64,000 nt of DNA, taken from NCBI GenBank assembly GCA_029948255.1, contig JALIZF010001546.1:124001-188000 (forward strand), given 5' to 3'. This stretch comes from Telmatactis stephensoni. Its lineage: Eukaryota; Cnidaria; Anthozoa; Actiniaria; Isophelliidae. The position numbers and the translations under genes were made by a program. Shown here in pieces: positions 33,192 to 44,600 of this stretch; position 1 is the stretch's first letter; the number at the start of each line of letters is the position of its first letter. The notes below the pieces were generated by a model. It searched no databases. It was not told the origin of the DNA and saw only the letters and a list, made by a program, of their open reading frames with translations.

Positions 33192-36100
33192 ATCTTTTAG
33201 AAAATACTGCAAAATACAGGTTTTCTAACCTTGACAAACTGGAGGACCATTCTCTGACCATTGTCCAGGCAGACCTCCAAGACGGTGGTAACTACTATTG
33301 TTGTATTGGATCATCAAATCAAAGTGATGTACAGGGCTGTCAGGTGTTTACGTTAAAAGTGAAAGGTAATAATGTGATTGCCAGTCAAAAATTACACGTC
33401 TTTTCATCATCAGTTCTCTTCATCAGAATAACACTGAAGCATCACAACACTTGCGTCGTTGTCAAAGAGGAATTTTTTCTTGCCTTTTTATGTATTTTAG
33501 AGTGCACGCCATAAGTATCCGTGAAACAACTACTAACTATTTACGTACCACGTAATAGTATTTAGCTATCAGCTATTTAGTAGAGTGGTTTTCATTAGAG
33601 TGATCGCACTTAACCCATGAAAAAGTACAAATTCTATTTTGTACTAAAAAGTATAAAATCCTTTGTTTTCCATTGTTTAATAATGCTATTTTGCATTATT
33701 TAGCTAGTACAATTTATTTAGCTAGAGTGATGGCACTTAATCCGTGAAACGGATTAAAAAATCTAATAGTCAGTGTCTAATAGTCTAATCAAAACAAAAG
33801 AAAACAATAGAAAAAGTGTCTACTAATGTCTGTTAGACTAATACCTATTTCACGGATTAGAGTGATGGCACTTAATCCGTGAAATAGATATTTGTCTAAC
33901 AGACATTAGTAGACACCATTTCCATTGTTTTCTTTTGTTTTGATTAGACTATTAGACACTGACTATTAGATTTTGTTTCACGGATTAAGTGCCATCACTC
34001 TAAGGCCAAGTTCAGACGTCGAACTTTTGCCGTGTCGAATCTAATAGTTGCATTTTGTAAATGAGAAGTGCGGCGTCTGAACCTATTGTATTTCACAGAT
34101 TTGATTAAGTATTAAGTTGAAAAATTCAGTTTGAATCAATTTTGTCAAATTCATTTGGCTCAGAAGCCGCACTTCTCATCTACAAAATGCAACTATTAGA
34201 TTCGACGCGGCAAAAGTTCGACGTCTGAACTGGGCCTAAGTGCCATCACTCTAACACACTTTAGTGTATTACACCCTATTAGAGATTTCTCATAATAGCG
34301 AGATTTTTGACGCATTTGACGCAGCTTTTACGCACCAAGTATTTACATTTGCATAACAACAATTTCATTGTACCAAGCAAACAATAACGCCTCTTTTATC
34401 TAAAGAAACTTTATTTTAATTGTTCTTCCAATAAACCTGAAAAGGATTTATATGCCTAAGGCCTAGTTCAAACGTTGCATCTCACATGTACCGAATTCAA
34501 TGCAAATTAGTCAAATCTTTTGTTTCTACTCATTATCATCTCATTTGCATTGAATTCAGCACATGTGAGATGCTACGTTTGAACTAGGCCTAAAATGCAA
34601 ACAATAGATGAATGAATTTGTAATTCTGAAAAGATATACTAAATAGTACAAAAATACAACACCTTTGCTTTCCATGATTTGAAATATAATACTGTTCGTA
34701 GAGTACAAACACTAAAAGTGTGCAATACTTTGCACTATTTAGTACTAAATAGCACTAATTAAACAACAGAAAACAAAAGAATTTGCATAATTTAGCACTA
34801 TTTAGTACTATTCATGTTGCACACTTTTAGAGTTTGTACTCTACTTTAAGTGACCAAGGAATCCAGATTGAATAAATCGTATCTGGCCTTGACAATTGCA
34901 AACTATTTGAGTGCTCATGACATGACGATGCCTGTGCCCACTGTAATAACGTTCTTGAATATTTGGGCTGGGTCGATTGATGGGTGTGTACGTTCCATCA
35001 ATTGCTCCAACGGCATCTGGAAAATACCTCCATGTGTTGCGAATTCCTCTCCACTCTCTTCGAGTCGGCTAAGACACAAGGGAATGAAAGTGATGCCAAA
35101 GAACTGGGACGATTTGATGGATTGATCCTACACAGTTGACATGCTGACATCAAAGATTGAAGCTAAAAGGTCAATACTTGGGTATTTTCGTAACCATATA
35201 AGAACGAGTAAGACTCTGTTGCGTATATCCAACAGGTAAGGTCTGCCATTACGGTACCTTCTTTCACCATCCCTCCGTATTGCAAGAAGATCATTGTGTA
35301 CGTCATCAATCAGTTTCTCAAATGACTCAGGTGTTTCACCAGCTGTTCCAAGCCAAAAACTGTACTCGTGTAAAGATAACATTTCAAATACATCTCTGCC
35401 ATTGAATGTATGGGAGTTACGACTTACTGGTAAAAGCATTTGCGGGAATGGCTGACTAAGATATTGGAATATGGTAGGATTAGGTACAGAAACCAAAAAC
35501 TGGAGAATGACAAGGCAACACAGAAGTAATTCGTTTCCATTTTCTGGGTCATTGAGGGCTTCTTCAGGAAGTGGACCAAGTAGAATAGTAAGGATGGAGC
35601 AGAATATGTAGCAAAAATGAAGAAAACTTTCCATATATGTATTAGTACTGATCCAGAATAATATTCTAGATTTAGTCATACGTCCAATAAACACTGAACA
35701 ACTTTTGAGCAATAATGATATCAGTGTAACAATTGATCTTAATCAGATGGTATGGATTAAAAAAAAACATACTGCTGCGATTACGCACTTTAACCATTTA
35801 GGCGTTTGTCGCGTTATTGCTGCATTCAAATTGACGGGGACGCTTTTTACCGCCCGCCTGATTGCAGTATTTTTTTCCAAACCATGTCTTCGTCATGCAA
35901 CGTTGTTATTCGTTAAAACGTCGATTTTTTACAAATGTTATTTATAAATAGATTTGAATATTGCCTTTCTTTTTCTCACGTTTATTCAAAAGTACAGTGT
36001 TTGAACTGGGCCTAAAGAGTGCTGATATACGATAAGAGAAAGAATTATTTTATATTATAAAATATTTGAGATATAACGCGCGCGCTGATTGGCTGGCTAT

Positions 36101-39100
36101 TATGTTTATATCAGAGGACAGAGACATGGCTCGCTCAAAAAACGTCGAAAATATTTTATAAAAGCAATATAAAACGATCGCTTATGTCTTTGTACTGTGA
36201 TATAAACACTCTGGAAGATGTAGAGCACTTGAAAAGCAAGAGAAACACTCGGCTACGCCTCGTGTTCCTAAGCTTGCTTTTCTCTTGCTCTATATCTTCC
36301 ATCGTGTTTATATCACAGTACAGAGACATGCGCGCGCGTTTTATATTCCTTAAAAGGAGAATAGTCCAATGATATGAATTAATGAGACTCTTTGATCGCT
36401 CGGTTACGGAATTCATGGAGGAGGGTAAGGTTACATTATCGCTTTTGTTGCTTTTGGTCATCAAAATAAAAATGTAATGGAATTATTGATTAGAACGCAG
36501 TTTTTTTCAAAATTGCAATCCCTTGTTTCAACCTGTTTGCCGTAGGTGGAATAAGTATGCAAAATATTTGATACTCCTTATATATCTCACTAAGACAACG
36601 TGAAAACTGCACATCCATCAAGCGACTTCTTCATATTGGTATTGAGAGAAAATGTCAGGGATTTGGAGACCATATGAAGCGGACACTTCATCCAATAAGC
36701 CGCTGTTCACTCCCCGAAAGACTGAAAGACGTATTTTTTTACGTATCAGTTTACGTATTTTTATATTTTACTTGATTTGGAATAATTTGTCGTCGTTAAG
36801 CCAAAATAATTTCGTTCTTCCTTTCCGGCAGTAAAGAAATTAGTATCAATAGTAGTCAACAGTATAATCATGGAAAGCAAAAGTGTTGGTATTTTTGTAC
36901 TATTTATATCTTTTCAGAATTACAAATTCATTTATCTATTGTTTGCACTTTAGGCATATAAATCCTTTTCAGGTTTATTGGAAGAATAGTTAAAATAAAG
37001 TTTCTTTGGATAAAAGAGGCTTTATTGTTTGCTTGGTACAATGAAATTGTTGTTATGCAAATATAATTACTGTTCTTACCAAAACTCATTATTTTCACTC
37101 TGCATTATACCAACGAATGCAGAGAGAAAAAGCATAGAGCAGCTGCATTATTGCAAATAATGCCGTCTGTCTAATCTAGCAGACGGCATTATTTTTAATA
37201 ATGCTGTGTGATTCTGTGATCCCACAGCATTATTAATAATAATGCAGCGTGTTTTGCTTACAGGGGAACCAGATTTGCAGGATGATAAAGTAATGTAACT
37301 ACTAAGCTAGCAGTCACAGTACTTTTCAGAGCCTTCTCAAAATCCAGCTCCCCATTCAGAATTTAAGTACCGTAGCCTTTCTTTGTTATGACAAACACGG
37401 GTATCAAAACGTGTGGGATACAAAATCAGCAGAACTACGCATGCTCAAACAATACTTCAACTTTTAAAAATAAATAAATACCTCAATTTAAACAATTTTG
37501 GTGATTTAGGTGGTTATGAAGTTGACCAGTGCGCCCTCAGCTGCCTGCATTATACCCACGAATGCTGCGTGCCTCAGTGATTATCTATTAAGTAAATACT
37601 TGGTGCGTAAAAGCTGCGTCAAATGCGTCAAAAATCTCGCTATTATGAGAAATCTCTAATACGCCCTAATTCCATTGTGTTCTTTTGTTGTCATTCGACT
37701 ATTACAATTTAACTAATGCGCCTTGTTTCACGGGTTAATGAAAACCACTACTGGACAAACTAAGAATTTACCTAGACATGCACTACACAAAGAAACCCAA
37801 AGACCACTAGATACGTTGCTAGTGTTATTTGCACTGTTCTGCTTCATTACTATCCACTAGTTTGTACAAAATAGTGCAATTAGACAATACATGTTAAGTT
37901 TTATTTCACGGATATATGGCGTGCACTCTACAGAGTACATTTAGACTTATTGCTGGGTTGTATGTGACGTCCTGGCAGCCATCTTGGATGAACTTCAACA
38001 AAAGATTTCTCATTAGCGTCTCTTGTTTGTTCATCCAACATGGCTACCGCTTCATTGTCTTTTGATTCCCGAAGGAATGGATGCAACCCAGCAATTATAT
38101 AATGATGACACCTATGTGGCCTAGTCTTCACGAAGCTTGTTACCAGTTCTGTAAAATACACCTATTTCAAAAACGTTGTCGGGCGAGAGGCTTCAAGCCT
38201 ACGCGACTAGACCGAAAAGGAGTATGGATAGGTACTAAACTTTACTCGCTTTTCAGCTTGGTTCTTTATTTTCAACTGCAACGAATGTAGTCATTTCGTG
38301 CATAAGCTCAAGACAAGCTAGTTAAGAATAGTCGTGTCGATATTCTTGTAGTTTATGGCTTTTATGAATTTCTACCCACACTCCGCGTAGAAATCAATAA
38401 GTGAGTCGAGTAGACTTGAGGCCTTTTACCCAAAAACGTTTTATGAAAAAAGGTGTACATAAAAAGGTATTTCAAAAGGGCAAGAAATCTTTGACAGTTA
38501 CGCAAGAAATCATGAGCTATGGTAGCAAATTTTGGTGAAAAAATCTGTTCATAAATAGCTGTAGGATTCGAACCCGAGACCTTCTGCATACCTATACCCC
38601 TCTTTAACCTCTATGCTACTGAGCTAACTGATGGAAACTTATAAAACAATCATTTTGTCTGTTATGATGACGTTCGTTTAAGAGGGCATACAACATATCC
38701 AAAGGGAAAGGGCGTTTGTCTGGGAAAAGCATTTGGGGGGAAGCTTAGCTTTGTCGTTATTTTAGCTTATAGCTACGTTTGACTCTTTACTGAGACGGAA
38801 AGTTTTCGTAAAATAACATTGTTTAGTAGAATGTTTTCCCGCGTGTATTCTACTATTTTGGTTAAGGTACGTAAGATTGCTGATTACAGTTTAGCAAACT
38901 CGCTACAGTTGACTAAACTTACTAATTAGTGCAAATTCGTGCAATTTATTACAAAGCGGATATATACATTGTAAGCATTCTACCGCGAATATAATTTTTT
39001 AAGATCTTAAGAAGTATGGGACGAGGGCTGAATATCTGTATACAGCCTTCGTACGAGGGCAATATCTGTATAAAGCCCTAAGGGTGCTGGGACATATTTC

Positions 39101-40749
39101 GTTGCTAAGCAACATGGTTGCTATGTTGGCTGTAAAAAGCGAGTGCCAGAGTTCAATGACGTCTTCAATTTTACGATTTTTTGAGAAAATGTCACTTTTG
39201 GAATGACTCCGTTTCTTGGGGTTCGCATTTCTATCGAGAGAGCGGGAAATACAATTTTTCGATGAAATTAATTTAACAAAATATGCTACAAATTTCTCAA
39301 ATTATCACGGTCAGCCGAAGCTAAGCAAAATAATGGGGCAAAACATTGTAAGTGAAAGTCTTTAAACCAAATATAAGCATATTGAAGCTGTTCATTATAA
39401 TCTGAAATCTCCAGTGTGCGCATGCGCAAACAGCTGGTTTTCATTTTAAATTCTATAATCTTTGAGGAGTTTGCAGCTAAAATAATTATTTTTATCTTGA
39501 AATGTTTTATGTATTATGCTCTCAAAGTAACGGAGGGGTTTTCTAGAAAGTGTAAAATAGCGAAGCTATCAGCAAAAATGTCTTTATGAAATGAAAAACG
39601 AAATGAAAAACCATACGTCACTTTGTGCACCTTGAAGAATAAAGCCATACTATGTAAGAATTGAATAAAAATGTTTTGAAAAATTATAGAAATTTTCTGT
39701 TCCGATGACGTCATTTGATGGCGTCACGTGATGACGTCATCAAGCTCAAGAAATTTGTGATTGTTGATTATTATAAGTAATACCATGACCCTGAGGGATA
39801 TTAGTGATTAAATGTCCCCGAAGCCGAGGGAGGTTTAGTCCCGAGGCTGAGGGGACATTTAATCACTAATATCCCGAAGAAGTCGTGGTATTACTTTGTA
39901 ATACCATGATCACCGAGGAAATAAACGAAAATATACTTCGCTGTTTGTTCATCCAAAACTTGAAAATATTATACAATTCTTTAACCAATTGTGCGTAACC
40001 CTGTTCTCTGGGGACTTTCGAAAATAGATTTCTTTGTTATATACCGTTACAATGAACAAGTATTTATAAGTTGTTAATCAATTCGAAAGCTAAATGCTTT
40101 CTTTGTGTCGTTATGCTCATGCGCAAAATAGAATGCATAGATCCCACACGCGTAAGAGTGTGCAGTGGTAAGAGGTATCGGTGCGTTAGAAAGTTGTAGA
40201 GTTTCGGGACGGCGTGCAAAGTTGTCCCGATCGTCCCGATGATTGCGTTAAACTATGAGGGACAACCACTCATGAATAACATGAGGGACGATTAGTTCTA
40301 ATCATCCCTCATTCATAATTAATGAGGGAATATTAGAACTAATTTTCCCTCTTTCTATTCACGAGGGAGGGATGTTAGCGATTAAACGTCCCTCCAAAAA
40401 CAATAGATCCCGAGGTGATCATGGTATTACCTCATAAGTATCACTGCTTGAATCCAAATATTAGCCGACTTACAAAAATATGAAGTTTCCCTAGCAATGG
40501 GCTCCAGAAATAGGTCCCAGCACCCTTAAATTCAAAATGACTAGGGAAATACGGATATAAAGCCCTACAAATAACAAAGAAAACCGACTCAGTCATATAA
40601 TAGGACACAAATATTGCTGCAAATAGTAAACACTCTTGTCATAAATATCTTTCTCCTCAGAAATCAGTACTGAATCCCATGCAAGTATGTTTGGTACCCA
40701 GTACTCCTTCATACTTCTTATTGGCCTGGTGGTATGGCTTGCTGCTTAG
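26421..40749 (+). CDS. Three-Ig-domain surface protein with C-terminal hydrophobic tail, seven exons
   Basis: Exons: 26421-26475, 28716-28922, 29590-29730, 31760-32050, 32682-32843, 33201-33365, 40661-40749. They sum to 1,110 nt (369 codons plus stop). Every intron is GT-AG and phase 1, the rule for Ig-superfamily exons. Residues 1-18 are a signal peptide. Ig1 (19-134, Cys43-Cys115) lacks the core Trp. Ig2 (135-231, single exon) has Cys159-Trp175-Cys210. Ig3 (232-340) has Cys258-Trp269-Cys319 and DGGNYYC. Sites for N-glycosylation include NKT, NIT, NVT and NAT. The last exon gives a short spacer and a 15-residue hydrophobic stretch ending at the stop, as in a GPI-anchor signal; a tailless membrane span is the alternative. 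Likely adhesion or recognition at the cell surface; ligand unknown. Ig1 and Ig3 are each split by an intron. Confidence 0.85.
27371..27432. repeat. Poly-C tract and (CA)n microsatellite
   Basis: A run of 13-14 C followed by alternating CA in intron 1 of the Ig gene. Confidence 0.9.
30001..30080. repeat. (CATT)n/(CGTT)n microsatellite
   Basis: About 16 copies of TTCG preceded by three of TTCA, in intron 3 of the Ig gene. A shorter TTCG run lies at 31616-31640 in the same intron. Confidence 0.92.
32958..33190. repeat. (ATTG)n microsatellite abutting a 3' splice site
   Basis: About 230 bp of ATTG units with a few ACTG, ATTA and GATC variants. It ends about 10 bp before the acceptor (TTATCTTTTAG) of the exon at 33201, so it fills the branch-point region of intron 5 of the Ig gene. 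Confidence 0.93.
33720..34258. repeat. Nested MITE copies with GAGTGATGGCACTTAATCCG ends
   Basis: The word GAGTGATGGCACTTAATCCG occurs at about 33725 and 33861 and inverted at about 33977. A further truncated complement is at 34238-34254. Between 34004 and 34238 a second palindrome starts and ends with AGTTCAGACGTCGAACTTTTGCCG-type sequence. This is an insertion within an insertion. Confidence 0.65.
34459..34593. mobile_element. Foldback MITE, AGGCCTAGTTCAAACGT ends
   Basis: A 135-bp near-perfect palindrome beginning AGGCCTAGTTCAAACGTTGC and ending in its complement. A one-sided relative lies at about 27263-27330, and the same end motif (GTTTGAACTGGGCCT) closes the Harbinger remnant near 36014, so it is probably a Harbinger-mobilised MITE. 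Confidence 0.7.
34698..34846. mobile_element. Foldback MITE, GTAGAGTACAAAC ends
   Basis: The ends GTAGAGTACAAACACTAAAA and TTTTAGAGTTTGTACTCTAC are inverted copies. The interior is AT-rich. It abuts the truncated end of the Harbinger transposase remnant. Confidence 0.7.
34850..35712 (-). pseudogene. Harbinger (HARBI1-like, DDE_Tnp_4) transposase, truncated and frameshifted
   Basis: 35712-35128 is open for 194 residues and matches the N-terminal half of Harbinger transposases: YSFWLGTAGETPESFEKL, RRYRNGRPYLLDIRNRVL, then ASIFDVSMSTV. After a frameshift near 35128 the match continues (IHQIVPVLWHHFHSLVS, a stop in place of Trp at 35071-35069, EWRGIRNTWRYFPDAV). Next come GAIDGTYTPINRPS with the first catalytic Asp, YYSGHRHRHVMSTQIVC, and a break after QSGFLGH at the edge of a MITE at 34846. 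The C-terminal catalytic residues are missing. One frameshift, one nonsense change and a truncation make it inactive. The element's surviving end is GTTTGAACTGGGCCT near 36014. Confidence 0.85.
36180..36330. repeat. Foldback hairpin
   Basis: Arms TACTGTGATATAAACAC and its complement, with inner arms GAAAAGCAAGAGAAACAC / the complement GCTTGCTTTTCTCTTGC, around CGGCTACGCCTCG. Inside the composite element. Confidence 0.7.
38556..38635 (-). ncRNA. tRNA-like sequence (SINE head or tRNA pseudogene)
   Basis: On the minus strand, an A box (TTAGCTCAGTAGC, 38627-38615) and a B box (GGGTTCGAATCC, 38575-38564) are at tRNA-like spacing. The acceptor ends do not pair and the anticodon arm is irregular, so this is not a working tRNA. 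A SINE head or decayed tRNA is likelier. Confidence 0.5.
39765..39902. repeat. Foldback hairpin
   Basis: TAAGTAATACCATGA and GGGATATTAGTGATTAAATG are followed, after a short GC-rich centre, by their complements. Related short foldbacks with TGAGGGA arms lie at 40255-40400. Confidence 0.7.
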
Positions 40750-41151
40750 TCAGAATTCCATGTCTTCAGAAACTTGAAAGTTTGATTTTTGAAATGTTTT
40801 CCAGCCGTGTAACGATACAGGGCATGCGTCCTTACAGCTAATTGGACACAGGAATCACACTATGAATTAATGTTAACCGTAAAGCGTAACGAGATTTTCC
40901 GCTGTGACGCAGTTATTTCTATCAATGTGTTATTTTTGGTAACAAAGAACAAGAGACTGAGCAAGTGTTGACAGGGAAGTTTGTTTCTTCTAAAAAGAAA
41001 GGAGTCGCCTTTGGCAGCTAATTGAAGCTTGGTTATCTCAAGGGCTCTTGGCTAATAACGTACCTATTTGAAGAATAGGCGACTTGCATATTACGCCATT
41101 ACAACTACTTCACTTCACTTCGCTTTAATATGATGTGTGCTACCTTACAAT

Positions 41152-41430
41152 AAGGGACGGACCATTAGAAAAGTGATGGGGGGGGGGGGGGGGGGGGGGA
41201 GTTTGGGATTGGCATAAATTTTTTTTTGGCCACCAAAAGTGGAAATGAATTTTTTTTCGCTTTGGCAGGAATATTTTTTTTAAGAAAATGTCCCGGCAGA
41301 TTTTTTTTTTCGAAATTTTTATTGGAAATAAATTTTTTTTTTTTGCTTTTTCCCCACCCCCCACCCCCCCCCCCCCCCCCCCCCCCCCCCACCCCCACCC
41401 CCCCATCACTTTTCTAATGGTCCGTCCCTA
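41152..41430. mobile_element. MITE with poly-G/poly-C subterminal tracts
   Basis: TIRs of about 25 bp (AGGGACGGACCATTAGAAAA) lead into GTGATG followed by a run of about 22 G on the left. The mirror run of C, broken by single A, is on the right. The interior has runs of T and no real gene; the Gly-rich and Pro-rich frames are artefacts of the homopolymers. In the last intergenic stretch after the Ig gene. Confidence 0.75.
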
Positions 41431-41452
41431 AGTAATATAATTGCACAGCGGT

Positions 41453-41640
41453 TTACATGCTAGATTTTATGTGAGATAGAAAAACAGATTCTTCTTTATA
41501 TGTCAAATCAATAACAGGTTGTGAAACATTATTCCAATCAATTATTGTATGGGGAATAAAACTATATTTAAACATTTTTGTCCTAGCAAAAATTGGAATA
41601 TAGTGTTCACTGTTCACAAGAGGAAATAAAAATATATGAA
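41453..41640 (-). pseudogene. LINE reverse-transcriptase C-terminal tail
   Basis: Minus-strand residues RTKMFKYSFIPHTIIDWN match the extreme C-terminal motif of jockey/CR1-type ORF2 proteins (R....Y..SF.P.TI..WN). Only about 55 residues remain. The tandem array starts exactly where the match ends. Confidence 0.55.
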
Positions 41641-44600
41641 TTGATATAAGGCAATGCAATTTACAACCAAAACCTGTGCATAAGGAATATTTTCAATTCA
41701 ACATACAGGGACTGGAAAAATTGTTCAAATGCATGCAATTCTTTGTACCACACAGAGTTGGAATAAATTTGTGTAACAGATGTATGCATAGGGAAGTCTA
41801 CTATGAGCTCATGTAGAAAAAATGTGGACATTTCTTGTTATGGAACCGCTTGTAAAAGTGTCAATAGTCGCTGGTACTGCTCTATACTATTCATCAGGAG
41901 CAAGATATGGAGCAGCGGATGAAAACCCACGCGTTTCGTAACTTTTAGCGCCAAAAGTCTTGCCCTACGCGTGACCAGACGACTGACAAGAAATGCCACA
42001 GGGAATGGTGAGTGGGTCAACCAGGATAATAATAGGCATGAAAAGGGCATCGTAATGTAATGGTCAATGGAGCTGAACAATTTTGGACTTACTTGGAAGG
42101 TCTGTAGGTCTAGTAAGGGTAGAACGGATGGCCAATTCCTTTGGTAATTGAACTTGACGTGGCATGTAGTTTAGCTTGGCTGAGACGAGGGAGAAAATTT
42201 GAAGGCGTGGTCACATGGGAAGTAGTGTGATTGGGTTTCCTGTGTAGCACAATGTGTGTGGTATGATTTGGGTTTCCTGTGTGAAGTATGGGAAGTGGGG
42301 GGGGGGGGGGGGGGGTGGAGAAGACTGCCAAACATAGCAGTAGTAAAGTATATGTATATGTATCAGTTGAGTGCATATGTAGGGGGTATGGGCTAAGAGA
42401 ACTATACATATACAATGGGTGAAAACATCCATGTATTATGCACACATGTCAGAAGTAAATATGCAAAACCTGGCAGGTATTCGTACCTATGCTGAGGGGA
42501 AGGAGAGGGAGGGGTCTAGTGGAGTAAGGTTGTAGGGGAAGGGTAATGGTCATGAGAGGAAGGAGATGTAAAAGGGCAGCATAGGGATCAATTAAGATTC
42601 AAAACTTTCCCTGCAAATATAGCAACATTTTGATGTAAGGCAATGCAATTTACAACCAAAGCATGTGCATAAGGAACATTTTCAATTGGGTTTCCTGTGT
42701 GAGGTATGTGAAGTGGGGGAGGGGGGGGGGGGGGGGGGAAGGCAAAGACTGCCAAACATAGCAGTAGTAAAGTATATGTATATGTATCAGTTGAGTGCAT
42801 ATGTAGGGGGTATGGGCTAAGAGAACCATACATATACAATGGGTGAAAACATCCATGTATTATGCACACATGTCAGAAGTAAATATGCACAACCTGGCAG
42901 GTATTCGTACCTATGCTGAGGGGAAGGAGAGGGAGGGGTCTAGTGGAGTAGGGCTGTAGGGGAAGGGGAATGGTCATGAGAGGAAGGAGATGTAAAAGGG
43001 CAGCATAGGGATCAATTAAGATTCAAAACTTTCCCTGCAAATATAGCAACATTTTGATATAAGGCAATGCAATTTACAACCAAAACCTGTGCATAAGGAA
43101 TATTTTCAATTCAACATACAGGGACTGGAAAAATTGTTCAAATGCATGCAATTCTTTGTACCACACAGAGTTGGAATAAATTTGTGTAACAGATGTATGC
43201 ATAGGGAAGTCTACTATGAGCTCATGTAGAAAAAATGTGGACATTTCTTGTTATGGAACCGCTTGTAAAAGTGTCAATAGTCGCTGGTACTGCTCTATAC
43301 TATTCATCAGGAGCAAGATATGGAGCAGCGGATGAAAACCCACGCGTTTCGTAACTTTTAGCGCCAAAAGTCTTGCCCTACGCGTGACCAGACGACTGAC
43401 AAGAAATGCCACAGGGAATGGTGAGTGGGTCAACCAGGATAATAATAGGCATGAAAAGGGCATCGTAATGTAATGGTCAATGGAGCTGAACAATTTTGGA
43501 CTTACTTGGAAGGTCTGTAGGTCTAGTAAGGGTAGAACGGATGGCCAATTCCTTTGGTAATTGAACTTGACGTGGCATGTAGTTTAGCTTGGCTGAGACG
43601 AGGGAGAAAATTTGAAGGCGTGGTCACATGGGAAGTAGTGTGATTGGGTTTCCTGTGTAGCACAATGTGTGTGGTATGATTTGGGTTTCCTGTGTGAAGT
43701 ATGGGAAGTGGGGGGGGGGGGGGGGGGGGGGGTGGAGAAGACTGCCAAACATAGCAGTAGTAAAGTATATGTATATGTATCAGTTGAGTGCATATGTAGG
43801 GGGTATGGGCTAAGAGAACTATACATATACAATGGGTGAAAACATCCATGTATTATGCACACATGTCAGAAGTAAATATGCAAAACCTGGCAGGTATTCG
43901 TACCTATGCTGAGGGGAAGGAGAGGGAGGGGTCTAGTGGAGTAAGGTTGTAGGGGAAGGGTAATGGTCATGAGAGGAAGGAGATGTAAAAGGGCAGCATA
44001 GGGATCAATTAAGATTCAAAACTTTCCCTGCAAATATAGCAACATTTTGATGTAAGGCAATGCAATTTACAACCAAAGCATGTGCATAAGGAACATTTTC
44101 AATTGGGTTTCCTGTGTGAGGTATGTGAAGTGGGGGAGGGGGGGGGGGGGAAGGCAAAGACTGCCAAACATAGCAGTAGTAAAGTATATGTATATGTATC
44201 AGTTGAGTGCATATGTAGGGGGTATGGGCTAAGAGAACCATACATATACAATGGGTGAAAACATCCATGTATTATGCACACATGTCAGAAGTAAATATGC
44301 ACAACCTGGCAGGTATTCGTACCTATGCTGAGGGGAAGGAGAGGGAGGGGTCTAGTGGAGTAGGGCTGTAGGGGAAGGGTAATGGTCATGAGAGGAAGGA
44401 GATGTAAAAGGGCAGCATAGGGATCAATTAAGATTCAAAACTTTCCCTGCAAATATAGCAACATTTTGATATAAGGCAATGCAATTTACAACCAAAACCT
44501 GTGCATAAGGAATATTTTCAATTCAACATACAGGGACTGGAAAAATTGTTCAAATGCATGCAATTCTTTGTACCACACAGAGTTGGAATAAATTTGTGTA

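Larger units (their letters stand above)
33498..37930. mobile_element. Palindromic composite element in the last Ig-gene intron
   Basis: The outermost ends are TAGAGTGCACGCCATA on the left and its complement on the right, flanked by TA. Long arms are inverted copies. The segment with GACGCATTTGACGCAGC at about 34307-34335 recurs inverted at 37610-37640. The segment with CAATTTCATTGTACCAAGC at about 34363 recurs inverted near 37040. The segment up to about 34697 recurs inverted from about 36863. The left arm is itself interrupted by smaller palindromes. The middle holds a Harbinger transposase remnant. It looks like a transposon that served as a landing site several times. Confidence 0.65.

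Noticed and set aside
38556..38635. Functional tRNA gene
   Set aside because: A and B boxes exist, but the acceptor stem does not close and the anticodon arm is irregular.
41140..41417. Gly-rich and Pro-rich frames
   Set aside because: They come from poly-G/poly-C tracts of a MITE; no start context or splice sites.
41891..41973. Canonical hammerhead ribozyme
   Set aside because: Core words and two helices fit, but the order of strands is not type I, II or III and helix II is not supported. Reported as an unclassified structured motif instead.
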